Source of the DNA: Micromonospora sp045209745
GTDB taxonomy: Bacteria > Actinomycetota > Actinomycetes > Mycobacteriales > Micromonosporaceae
Reading direction: 5' to 3'
Length of the DNA: 64,000 nt
NCBI RefSeq assembly: GCF_045209745.1
Contig: NZ_CP109273.1
Coordinates: forward strand, 2,666,001 to 2,730,000
Part shown: piece by piece, positions 18,381-24,700 of the stretch
Numbering within the stretch: the stretch's first letter is position 1
Layout: each line of letters opens with the position of its first letter
The notes under the pieces: generated by a model
Databases searched by the model: none
What the model was told of the DNA's origin: nothing
What the model saw: only the letters and a program-made list of their open reading frames with translations
Program-made: the position numbers and the translations under genes

Positions 18381-18675
18381 GCCGTGACTCCTCGTCCTCG
18401 GGGTGACCTGCGTCTCGTTGGGCACGAGGGTAGTCGCGGGGCTCTCGACCGGCGACGACTGCCCACTCCGTCGCGCCCAGCGGCCCCCGCCGCGCGCCCG
18501 ACGGCCGGCGCGGCCCGCGCCCACCCGCGCGCCTGGCCCTGTGCGCGCCTGGCCCCGTCCGCTTGATCGACGCGAGTTCGGTAATACCGGGTGGGCGTAC
18601 CCGGGTCAGGTGGCCCGGGTCGCGTTGCGGGCGGGTGCGACCCGCGAGATCGGGCTGGGTCGCTAGCGTGGCGGG

Positions 18676-19422
18676 GTGACCACCGACCCGCTCGCGCCCC
18701 TGCTCGCGCTCGCCGACATCGCCGCCGCTGTGGAACAGGCCCGCGAGCGGTTCGACCAGGCGCTCGGGCACCGCGCGCTGCGCCGGCATGGTGGCCAGGT
18801 CGCGGCCGAGGTCAGCCTCCGCTCCGCGGTGGCCAGCGCCGCCCTCGAGGGGTCCGCACACGAACGCGAGGCGGTCCGCGCCGGCACCGTCACCGACCCC
18901 GTGCTCCAGGGGGCGCTACGGGTCGCCGGGGCGCTGCCCGGCCTGAGCGAGCTGTGGCCGAAGGCCCCCCGGCAGGCTCTCGCGAAGCTGCACGTGCTCG
19001 CCGCCCGGGACATGGTGCCGGAGCCCGAGCTGGGCCGCCCGGTGGCTGACCCGGTGGTCGCCACCCGGCTGGACGGGCTGGCTGGGCTGGTCGCTGGCGG
19101 CACGAAGGTCTCCCCGCTGGTGCTCGCCGCCGTCGTACACGGGGAGTTGCTGAACCTGCGCCCGTTCGCCGGGCCGTCCGGCGTGGTAGCCCGCGGTGCC
19201 GCCCGGCTGGTGCTGCTCGCCAGCGGCCTCGACCCGCGCGGCCTGCTCGCCGTCGACGTCGGGCACCGCGAGCGGGAGCCCGAGTACGTCGGCTCGGCCG
19301 GTGCCTTCGCCACCGGCACCCCGGACGGGCTGCGCTCCTGGCTACGCCACTACATGGCAGCCGTCGAGGTCGGCGCCGACCAGCTCACCGCCATCGGCGA
19401 CGAGATCCTCGCCGCCGCCTGA
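18676..19422 (+). CDS. Fic-fold protein with degenerate active site
   Basis: A 248-residue helical protein. Residues 155-173, HGELLNLRPFAGPSGVVAR, align with the Fic helix-loop-helix (HPFxDGNGRxxR), but the catalytic His is Arg162, the acidic residue is Gly166, and the Gly, Asn and first Arg are Pro167, Ser168 and Val170. The last Arg (173) is kept. Upstream, SAVASAALEGSAHE resembles the alpha-inhibitory/N-terminal region (SSAIEGS) of Fic proteins. AMP-transfer is therefore unlikely. The GTG at 18676 is the first start in frame. Related proteins in this group are often labelled 'oxidoreductase' without evidence. Position beside a HAD phosphatase is conserved backbone. Confidence 0.65.
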   Translation: MTTDPLAPLLALADIAAAVEQARERFDQALGHRALRRHGGQVAAEVSLRSAVASAALEGSAHEREAVRAGTVTDPVLQGALRVAGALPGLSELWPKAPRQALAKLHVLAARDMVPEPELGRPVADPVVATRLDGLAGLVAGGTKVSPLVLAAVVHGELLNLRPFAGPSGVVARGAARLVLLASGLDPRGLLAVDVGHREREPEYVGSAGAFATGTPDGLRSWLRHYMAAVEVGADQLTAIGDEILAAA

Positions 19423-19464
19423 GCCGCCCTGCGCCCCCGCCCTGCCCCGCCTCTGCGGCGTCGA

Positions 19465-20271
19465 TCATGCAGTTGTGGTGGCGGCGCGGGTGCGACGGTG
19501 CCGGCCGTACCACGCGATGCCGATGGCCACGCCCACCCCGACCCCCAGGGCCGCCGCGGCGACTGGGACCGCCGGCCGCTCCCGCAGGCGTCGGCCCAGC
19601 GGGATCGGGTGCCGGAACTCCAGCACCGGCCACGCGTTCTCCGAGGCCAGTTTGCGCAGCTGCCGATCCGGGTTGACCACGCTCGGGTGGCCGACGCATT
19701 CCAAGAGCGGGCGATCGCTGTACGAGTCGGAGTAGGCGTACGAGTCGGCCAGGTCGTAACCCCGGGCGGCGGCCAACTCGCCGACCGCCTCGACCTTGCG
19801 CGGACCGGCCGCGTAGAACTCGACCTCGCCGCTGTACCGGCCGTCCCGAACCGTCATCCGGGTGGCGATCACGTCGGTCACCCCGAGCAGCTCGCCGATC
19901 GGCCGGACCATCTCCTCGCCGGACGCCGACACCAGCACGACGTCCCGCCCTGCCGCCTGGTGCTCCTCGATCAGGGCGGCGGCTTCGGCGTACACGTAGG
20001 GGTTGATCAGCTCGTGCAGTGTCTCCGCGACGATCTGGCGGACCTGTTCCACCTGCCAGCCCTTGCAGAGCGCAGCCAGGTAGTCCCGTGTTCGGGCCAT
20101 GGTCTGCTCGTCGGTGCCGCCCAGCCGGAACATCAGCTGCGCGTACGCCGACTTGACCACGTCACGCCGGGTGATCAGCCCGTCCCGGTAGAACGGCCGA
20201 CCGAACGCCAGGGCGCTCGACTTGGCGATGACGGTCTTGTCCAGATCGAAGAAAGCGGCACTTCGGCCCAC
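19465..20271 (-). CDS. HAD-IB family phosphatase with C-terminal membrane helix
   Basis: A 268-residue HAD hydrolase. Motif I is FFDLDKTVIAKSS (nucleophile and acid/base Asp), motif II is VLVSASGEEM, and the acidic motif III/IV is YAYSDSYSDRPLLE, all of subfamily IB (SerB-like). A C-terminal hydrophobic segment (VPVAAAALGVGVGVAIGIAWYG) followed by basic residues is a membrane anchor, as in the mycobacterial homologue beside the 6C RNA. It starts at GTG 20271. Substrate unknown; members act on phosphoserine-like or lipid phosphate substrates. Confidence 0.88.
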   Translation of the reverse strand: MGRSAAFFDLDKTVIAKSSALAFGRPFYRDGLITRRDVVKSAYAQLMFRLGGTDEQTMARTRDYLAALCKGWQVEQVRQIVAETLHELINPYVYAEAAALIEEHQAAGRDVVLVSASGEEMVRPIGELLGVTDVIATRMTVRDGRYSGEVEFYAAGPRKVEAVGELAAARGYDLADSYAYSDSYSDRPLLECVGHPSVVNPDRQLRKLASENAWPVLEFRHPIPLGRRLRERPAVPVAAAALGVGVGVAIGIAWYGRHRRTRAATTTA

Positions 20272-20366
20272 GGCGCGAAAGTCTAGCCGGATGGTCTATC
20301 GTCGGCGGGTGCCCGGGGTCAGGCCACCCCCCAGACCTGCGGGCTGGCACCAATATCTCCGCTCCG

Positions 20367-20382
20367 CGTGATCACGATCACA
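20367..20382. promoter_or_regulatory. CRP/GlxR-like operator candidate
   Basis: CGTGA-N6-TCACA matches the consensus TGTGA-N6-TCACA of cAMP receptor proteins at nine of ten positions. It lies 96 nt before the HAD-IB start (reverse strand) and 110-120 nt before the 6C RNA, so it could serve either. Confidence 0.5.
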
Positions 20383-20489
20383 CTCTGCGAGGAGATTTTC
20401 GCAGTGAGTGGAGTCGACGCCACTCGACGTGACGGGCACGCTCAGGCAGACTTGTCCGCACGACGAGTTTTCACATCCTCGAAAACAGA

Positions 20490-20600
20490 CAAGACCCTCA
20501 GCGGTTGCACCCCCCGTGACCGCTGAGTGGTTCGGCTCGCCCCCCCGGAGCCGAACCTTCGACGACCCCCGTCTCCCCCCGACGGGGGTCGTCCCTTTTT
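20490..20600 (+). ncRNA. 6C small RNA (actinobacterial C-loop RNA; mycobacterial B11 homologue)
   Basis: Three consecutive hairpins carry runs of six or more cytosines in their loops: stem 20497-20505/20519-20527, stem 20529-20538/20548-20557 and stem 20561-20573/20581-20593, followed by a T-tract. Exposed C-runs in hairpin loops define the 6C RNA of actinobacteria, a regulator thought to pair with G-rich ribosome-binding sites. Its place next to a HAD-IB phosphatase and (ancestrally) the cpaE/tad operon is the same as for the mycobacterial RNA. The 5' end is approximate; I did not find a convincing promoter. The 3' end is repeated at 27852, see the attachment-site entries. Confidence 0.88.
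20561..20600 (+). terminator. Intrinsic terminator forming the third 6C hairpin
   Basis: A perfect 13-bp stem (20561-20573 with 20581-20593) with a T-plus-six-C loop is followed by CCTTTTT. It ends the 6C RNA and is at the same time its last C-loop hairpin. Confidence 0.9.
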
Positions 20601-20612
20601 GGGGAGCGCTCC
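20574..20612 (+). repeat. Left attachment-like repeat (6C RNA 3' end)
   Basis: The loop, right arm and U-tract of the third 6C hairpin (20574-20599) recur without mismatch at 27852-27877 in the same orientation. After a short unequal spacer, the 11-nt palindrome-containing gggagcgctcc (20602-20612) also recurs (27882-27892). I read this as attL of an integrative element that enters the 6C gene and restores it. Confidence 0.75.
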
Positions 20613-20666
20613 CGGCCAGGTGAAGGCGCACCTTCCGAGTCGGCCAGTCGAGGCGATGGGCGGAAA

Positions 20667-20684
20667 GTCAGCGAATCGTCAGCG
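20667..20684 (+). repeat. Subterminal direct repeat, left copy
   Basis: gtcagcgaatcgtcagcg, itself two GTCAGCG units 4 nt apart, is matched at 17 of 18 positions by 27728-27745 near the other end of the island. Such paired subterminal sites could be integrase or excisionase arm-binding sites; this is inference. Confidence 0.6.
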
Positions 20685-20868
20685 ACGGTATGAACCAGCC
20701 ACGACGAGCGGGTATCAACCGAAGCGCAGCCACGACGACGGATGGTGGGCTCATCCACCAGTAGCGGGCGGCCAGCACGGCCAGGCGGAACAGGCCCCGA
20801 CCCAGCCACCAGAAGACCAGCAGCCAGCCCGGAACCCGCCACGCGGGAAGACGCACGTTCATCGGCAT
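20668..20868 (-). CDS. Small membrane protein of integrative-element type
   Basis: A 66-residue protein (MPMNVRLPAWRVPGWLLVFW..) with one or two Trp-rich hydrophobic segments (about residues 11-32 and 36-52) and a basic C-terminus. Similar short Trp/Arg-rich membrane proteins lie in transfer modules of actinomycete integrative elements. It starts 31 nt after the stop of the zinc-ribbon gene, so the two are probably cotranscribed. The 3' end overlaps the left subterminal repeat. Function unknown. Confidence 0.5.
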   Translation of the reverse strand: MPMNVRLPAWRVPGWLLVFWWLGRGLFRLAVLAARYWWMSPPSVVVAALRLIPARRGWFIPSLTIR

Positions 20869-20899
20869 CACGGGAAATTGTCCCCCGGAATGATGTTGA

Positions 20900-21199
20900 T
20901 CAGAGGCGCAGGTCACCGCCCTGACCACGACGGCCGCGGCCCAGCGTCGAGACACAGGACCGGCACGACATCCGGCGCAGGTCAAACCGGCGCGGCTTCA
21001 CCCACTCCAGGCAGCGGGGGCAACGGATCGCCGAGACCGAGCCGAGAGCTGGCGGCAGCCGCAGCGCCGAACGGACGACCGCCTCCACCTCCCGATAGGC
21101 GTGCCGAAGGCCGGCCAGGTGGGGGCGGAACACCACCAGCAGCGCGCCGACCAGCAGCGGCACGGCAATGACCAGGGCAGGGTGAACTACGGTGGGCAT
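20900..21199 (-). CDS. Small membrane-anchored zinc-ribbon protein
   Basis: A 99-residue protein with an N-terminal membrane helix (about residues 3-20, VVHPALVIAVPLLVGALLVV) and a C-terminal CxxC...CxxC pair (IRCPRCLEW and MSCRSCVST), a likely zinc ribbon. The ATG at 21199 is preceded by GAAGGAGG at 5-6 nt, a strong ribosome-binding site. It forms a short reverse-strand operon with the flanking small genes. Proteins of this kind are found in actinomycete integrative elements; no function is known. Confidence 0.65.
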   Translation of the reverse strand: MPTVVHPALVIAVPLLVGALLVVFRPHLAGLRHAYREVEAVVRSALRLPPALGSVSAIRCPRCLEWVKPRRFDLRRMSCRSCVSTLGRGRRGQGGDLRL

Positions 21200-21297
21200 C
21201 ACGCCCTCCTTCATCAGACGAGGGATGGGAGAGCGCGGGAGCGGGCCGGGACTCTTGGCGGGGAAACGACCCGCCCCGCGCACCAAACAGCGACCGG

Positions 21298-21585
21298 TCA
21301 GGTAGCCACTGAACCCGGCACCACCGACGCCGGACGGGCAGCGGTAGCCCGCAGCGAGTACGCCATGCGGGAGCGGCAGTCACCCGAAGACCGGCCCGGC
21401 TTGCACCGCTGCGAATCCACATACGGAGTGAGGGTTAGGCCCTCGAACTCCACGGCCGGCGGGTAACCCGGCACCGTCGACGGCGGCGGCACCGGCTGCT
21501 GCGGCGCGACCACCTTCACCTTCACCTCAGTCGACCGGCCGAACTTCCCCGCCTCCGGATCCAGGTCCATCGGTAGCGCCTTCAT
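21298..21585 (-). CDS. Integrative-element hypothetical protein (possibly 5'-truncated)
   Basis: About 95 residues from ATG 21585 (MKALPMDLDPEAGKFGRSTE) with VEFEGLTLTPYVDSQRCKPG and RMAYSLRATAARP. The 'F-x-G-L-x-x-T-P-Y-V-D ... R-x-A-Y-S-x-R-A' pattern is one I associate with hypothetical proteins of actinomycete integrative and conjugative elements. No good ribosome-binding site precedes the ATG, and the frame runs upstream to 21723 into the sdpC upstream region, so the gene may have lost its 5' end when the sdp genes arrived. Confidence 0.5.
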   Translation of the reverse strand: MKALPMDLDPEAGKFGRSTEVKVKVVAPQQPVPPPSTVPGYPPAVEFEGLTLTPYVDSQRCKPGRSSGDCRSRMAYSLRATAARPASVVPGSVAT

Positions 21586-21751
21586 CGTCGCCTGTCGCCC
21601 CGGGCATTTCCAATAGCGCGTCTTGCTCGGCTCGTCGACGGTCCTCGCGGTCGACCGGCGCAAGGTCTTCGCAACCTGGGACAGGTTTTTCGCAACCGCT
21701 CTCCCCGAACGTGGCTCGTGCACGAGTCAATCGAGGAGAGAGAAGGAGTCC

Positions 21752-22528
21752 ATGGCACGTTTCACCGGACGATGGCGTCCACTGATGATGGCCGCCCTGG
21801 CGGCCGTGCTCGTCGTCGCGTTCACCGGTTGGCGGCCGGGCACGGCGAGCGCCAATACGGCGCCGGAGTTCACCGCAGTCGAGATCGCCGACGGGGTGCT
21901 CTTCAACGAGGGCGTCGCCGCAAAGTACCTGGGTGAGCTGCATCGCTACCCCATGGTGTGGACCGAGGAACTGCGCAACATCCAGAAGCACATTCACGAG
22001 CGCCTCCAGGCGGACGAGAAGTGTGGAGAGAAGGGGTGTGAAGACTGGAGGTGCGAAGAGAAGACGTGTGAAGAGAAGAGGTGCGAAGAGAAGGCCTGTG
22101 AAGTAAAGAGGTGCGAAGAGCAGGCCTGTGAAGAGAAGAGGGCCAGCCGGTTCGTGGAGCTGATGCAGTCGGGTGACCCGCAGAAGGTCAGCCTCGGCAT
22201 GCGCGGCCTCGGGGTCGTCGCCCGCGAGGTGCTGGACAACCTGTACGGCCAGTCGAAGGTCGACGAGATGGTCGACTGGGTCGACCGGGACTGGAGCGGG
22301 GAGAAACTCTACAAGATCGCAGCCAAGGACTACGCCTTCGCGCTGGATTCGGGCGCGGACTGGTACGTGGATACCGAGTACGTCCTGTACGCGTGGGTTG
22401 CGGCTGCGGTCGCGCTGGTATTGGTCGTCGTGGCGATCGACTTTACGCCGCGGGTGTTCTCTGACCGGACCCTGCTCGCGCACGAAATCATGGTCCAGGG
22501 CATCGCCCAGGGCCTGAGGGCGTACTGA
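21752..22528 (+). CDS. sdpC: SdpC-like antimicrobial (cannibalism) toxin precursor with Cys-repeat insert
   Basis: A 258-residue precursor. Residues 1-34 are a signal peptide ending TASA. Residues 38-62 (PEFTAVEIADGVLFNEGVAAKYLGE) match the family pattern F-[ST]-x-x-[ED]-x-x-x-G-x-[LF]-F-x-x-G of Bacillus SdpC. Residues 90-130 are an insert of eight Cys at 91, 96, 101, 106, 111, 116, 121 and 126, in pentads of the type C-E-E-K-x. Residues 134-165 (FVELMQSGDPQKV..) resume the SdpC pro-region. A hydrophobic helix (about 210-229) lies where the mature toxin is cut in Bacillus, but it lacks the Cys pair of Bacillus SDP. AGAAGGAG precedes the ATG. Two genes follow with 1-nt spacing and overlap: sdpA, then sdpB. 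Expected role: secreted, membrane-active peptide toxin. Identification is by pattern, not by search. Confidence 0.8.
   Translation: MARFTGRWRPLMMAALAAVLVVAFTGWRPGTASANTAPEFTAVEIADGVLFNEGVAAKYLGELHRYPMVWTEELRNIQKHIHERLQADEKCGEKGCEDWRCEEKTCEEKRCEEKACEVKRCEEQACEEKRASRFVELMQSGDPQKVSLGMRGLGVVAREVLDNLYGQSKVDEMVDWVDRDWSGEKLYKIAAKDYAFALDSGADWYVDTEYVLYAWVAAAVALVLVVVAIDFTPRVFSDRTLLAHEIMVQGIAQGLRAY
22022..22141 (+). repeat. 15-nt degenerate tandem repeats encoding C-E-E-K-x pentads
   Basis: Eight units of 15 nt (type tgtgaagagaagagg) encode pentapeptides beginning with Cys. The DNA is A/G-rich and unlike the surrounding GC-rich codons. The repeat sits inside sdpC between two family-conserved parts, so it is an insertion into a normal precursor rather than a diverged end. 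Confidence 0.9.
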
Positions 22529-22529
22529 G

Positions 22530-23105
22530 ATGACGGGCGGCAGCGCGGCGACACCTGCCGCGACAGATGACGTCGATGCCCGTACCGGTCGGCGGGTGGC
22601 GGCGGCGCTCGCCATCGCCCTTGTGGTGGTGGCGTACGTCCTGTACGCCGCGCTGCCGGCCACCCCGTTCACCCTGCCCGGTCCGGACCCCATAACCGTG
22701 CGGATCCTGGCACCGCAGGGCTGGGCCTTCTTCACCAAGAGCCCTCGGGACCCGACGCCGATCGTGTACCAGCTTGAGGCTGATGGCGGCTGGCGGGACA
22801 TCGCGTCCGGCCCGCGGGCCCGGCCCAGGAATCTGATGGGCCTGGACCGGATGAGTCGGGCCCAGGGCACCGAACTGGCCCTGATGCTCGGCCCGCTTCC
22901 GAAGGAGGCATGGCAGGCCTGCGACCGCACCCCGACCAATTGCCTCTCCGAGGCGACCACCAGGATCACCCTGCCGAACCGGTCCAACCATCACAGCGTC
23001 TGCGGAGAGGTCGGCGTGGTGGTGCAGGAGGTGCTGCCCTGGGCCTGGCGAGATGCGCCGACCGTCATGGCGTCCAAAGTGCTGAGAGTGAGGGTGCAAT
23101 GCTGA
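22530..23105 (+). CDS. sdpA: SdpA family toxin-maturation protein
   Basis: A 191-residue protein with one N-terminal membrane helix (about residues 20-40, AAALAIALVVVAYVLYAAL) and an extracytoplasmic or cytoplasmic domain containing APQGWAFFTKSPRDP, the signature of SdpA ('W-[AG]-F-F-T-[KR]-[SD]-P-R'). In Bacillus, SdpA and SdpB are both needed to make the active SDP toxin from SdpC; their chemistry is not fully known. Five Cys are present in the C-terminal half (AWQACDRTPTNCLSE, HSVCGEV and the last residue). The ATG lies 1 nt after the sdpC stop, and the 3' end overlaps sdpB by 7 nt. Confidence 0.85.
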   Translation: MTGGSAATPAATDDVDARTGRRVAAALAIALVVVAYVLYAALPATPFTLPGPDPITVRILAPQGWAFFTKSPRDPTPIVYQLEADGGWRDIASGPRARPRNLMGLDRMSRAQGTELALMLGPLPKEAWQACDRTPTNCLSEATTRITLPNRSNHHSVCGEVGVVVQEVLPWAWRDAPTVMASKVLRVRVQC

Positions 23106-24556
23106 CCCGCTTCGGCCGGTGGGCCCGGCCCCAATTCGAGGTACCGGTCTGGTCGTCCGGGATCGGACTCGCCCGTACTCTGCTGGCGTTGGGCACGCTC
23201 GGCACGATGTTGGCCACCGACCCGATCGCCCTGATGTCGCCGCTGGCCAACGGCATCGTGCCGCCGGTCTGCAACGGCATCGCCCAGGCCGGAATCTGGT
23301 GTGTCACGCCGAACCTGGCGGCCGGTCGGTGGCTGTCGGTGGTGGTGCTCCTGGTCGTCGCCAGCGGCTGGCGGCCCCGGATCACCGCGCTCCCACACTG
23401 GTACGTCTCCTGGAGCCTGGTTATCAACGCCACCGTCCAGGACGGTGGGGATCAGGCCACCACGGTGCTCACCCTGCTGCTCATGCCGATCTGCCTGACC
23501 GATCCGCGGCGCTGGCACTGGAAGCCGCTCGCCTCGACCGGCGCCGGCCAGGATGATGCGTCCGCGCCGAGCGTGCCGAGTCTTGCTCGAATCACCGCCC
23601 GGATGACGCTGCTGCTCATCCAGATCCAGGTGGCCGTGCTTTATCTCCAGGCGTCGGTGGCCAAGCTCGGCGTCGAAGAGTGGGCCAACGGCACCGCCCT
23701 CTTCTACTGGTCGAGTCACCCGGGGTACGGCTCACCGCCCTGGCTGCGCCCGGTCACCGACCTGATCACTCATTCGCCGTTCGGGGTGGTGGCGCTGACG
23801 TGGGGGACGGTGGCGCTGGAGTTCGCGCTCGCGTTGGGCATCGTGCTCAGCCCGGCCGCCCGGCGGGTGCTGCTCCCCGTCGGTCTGCTGTTCCACGCCG
23901 CGATCGCACTGGACATGGGGCTGGTGAGCTTCTGGGCCGCCATGTCGGGGGCGCTCCTGCTGTACCTGCTGCCGGTCGGTCATCACGTCCGGTGGCCGGC
24001 ACGGCTGGGCCAATGGGTCGCCGCCACGGTACGCCGGCCCGGGCCGCCGAGCCCGCCAGCGGCGCCAGGGGAGCCAGCGGCGCCCGGGGATCCGGACGCA
24101 TCAGCGGCGCCGGACAAGCGGACGCCGGCCGAGCCGGTGCCGCAGGCGTCGGCGGTGGCGGCCTCGACCGTGCCGGACCGGTATCTCTTCGTGTACGACG
24201 GAGACTGCGGCTTCTGTGCGGCGTCCGTCCACTTCGCCCAGCGAAGGTTGCGGCCAGCTGCCCGGGGTGTGGTGAACTTTGCGCCGTGGCGATCGGTCGA
24301 CCTGGCCCGGTACGGGTTGACGTCGTACGACGTGCGCTGGGCCGCGTACCTGATCCGGCCGGACGGTGGCCGGCTGGCTGGCGCGGCGGCGTTTGCTCAG
24401 CTCGCCCGGTACGGTCGGGGCGCCTGGCCACTGCTCGGTTACGCCCTGCGCTGGCCGCCTGGAAGTTGGCTGGCTGCCGGCTCGTATCGGCTGGTCGCCG
24501 TCCACCGGCACCGGCTGCCGGGCGGTTCCGTCGCCTGTCTGGTCGTACCCGATTGA
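23099..24556 (+). CDS. sdpB: SdpB (HTTM) membrane protein fused to a DCC thiol-disulfide oxidoreductase domain
   Basis: A 485-residue fusion. Residues 1 to about 305 form a multi-helix membrane domain of the SdpB/HTTM type (WSSGIGLARTLLALGTLGTML near the N-terminus and LYLQASVAKLGVEEWANGTA, the conserved HTTM loop). A Pro/Ala-rich linker (about 310-358) follows. Residues 361-480 are a DCC domain with FVYDGDCGFCAASVHF; the redox pair is Cys370 and Cys373 in DGDCGFC. SdpB normally lacks this second domain. The fusion suggests that maturation of the Cys-rich SdpC here includes disulfide chemistry. The ATG at 23099 overlaps sdpA. The operon ends at the strong hairpin 24581-24625. Confidence 0.85.
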   Translation: MLTRFGRWARPQFEVPVWSSGIGLARTLLALGTLGTMLATDPIALMSPLANGIVPPVCNGIAQAGIWCVTPNLAAGRWLSVVVLLVVASGWRPRITALPHWYVSWSLVINATVQDGGDQATTVLTLLLMPICLTDPRRWHWKPLASTGAGQDDASAPSVPSLARITARMTLLLIQIQVAVLYLQASVAKLGVEEWANGTALFYWSSHPGYGSPPWLRPVTDLITHSPFGVVALTWGTVALEFALALGIVLSPAARRVLLPVGLLFHAAIALDMGLVSFWAAMSGALLLYLLPVGHHVRWPARLGQWVAATVRRPGPPSPPAAPGEPAAPGDPDASAAPDKRTPAEPVPQASAVAASTVPDRYLFVYDGDCGFCAASVHFAQRRLRPAARGVVNFAPWRSVDLARYGLTSYDVRWAAYLIRPDGGRLAGAAAFAQLARYGRGAWPLLGYALRWPPGSWLAAGSYRLVAVHRHRLPGGSVACLVVPD

Positions 24557-24580
24557 CCCAGTGGCCATCCGCCATGCCTG

Positions 24581-24625
24581 CCGTGGTGTCCGGCGCCGCC
24601 TCAGCGGCGGCGCCGGACACCACGG
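24581..24625. terminator. Bidirectional terminator after the sdp operon
   Basis: A perfect 20-bp stem (24581-24600 with 24606-24625) with loop TCAGC begins 24 nt after the sdpB stop. It lies between the convergent sdp operon and the SARP gene and can stop transcripts from both sides. Its reverse strand is also in frame with the frameshifted tail of the SARP gene. Confidence 0.9.
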
Positions 24626-24700
24626 CGCGGGCCGCGTGGGTCACCGTCGCCGGCCCGGGAAACACCCCGATCAGCCGGAACGACGTGGCGGCCGGCTTGG

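Noticed and set aside
21527..22987. Reverse-strand frame with repeated hydrophobic LLFAP-type units opposite sdpC
   Set aside because: The hydrophobic repeats are the antisense reading of the Cys/Glu/Lys pentads. The forward genes have ribosome-binding sites, a signal peptide and family motifs, and are tightly coupled.
24581..24625. Hairpin as an inverted-repeat end of an insertion sequence
   Set aside because: The arms are only 5 nt apart and the unit follows the sdpB stop, so it is a terminator; no transposase is present anywhere in the window.
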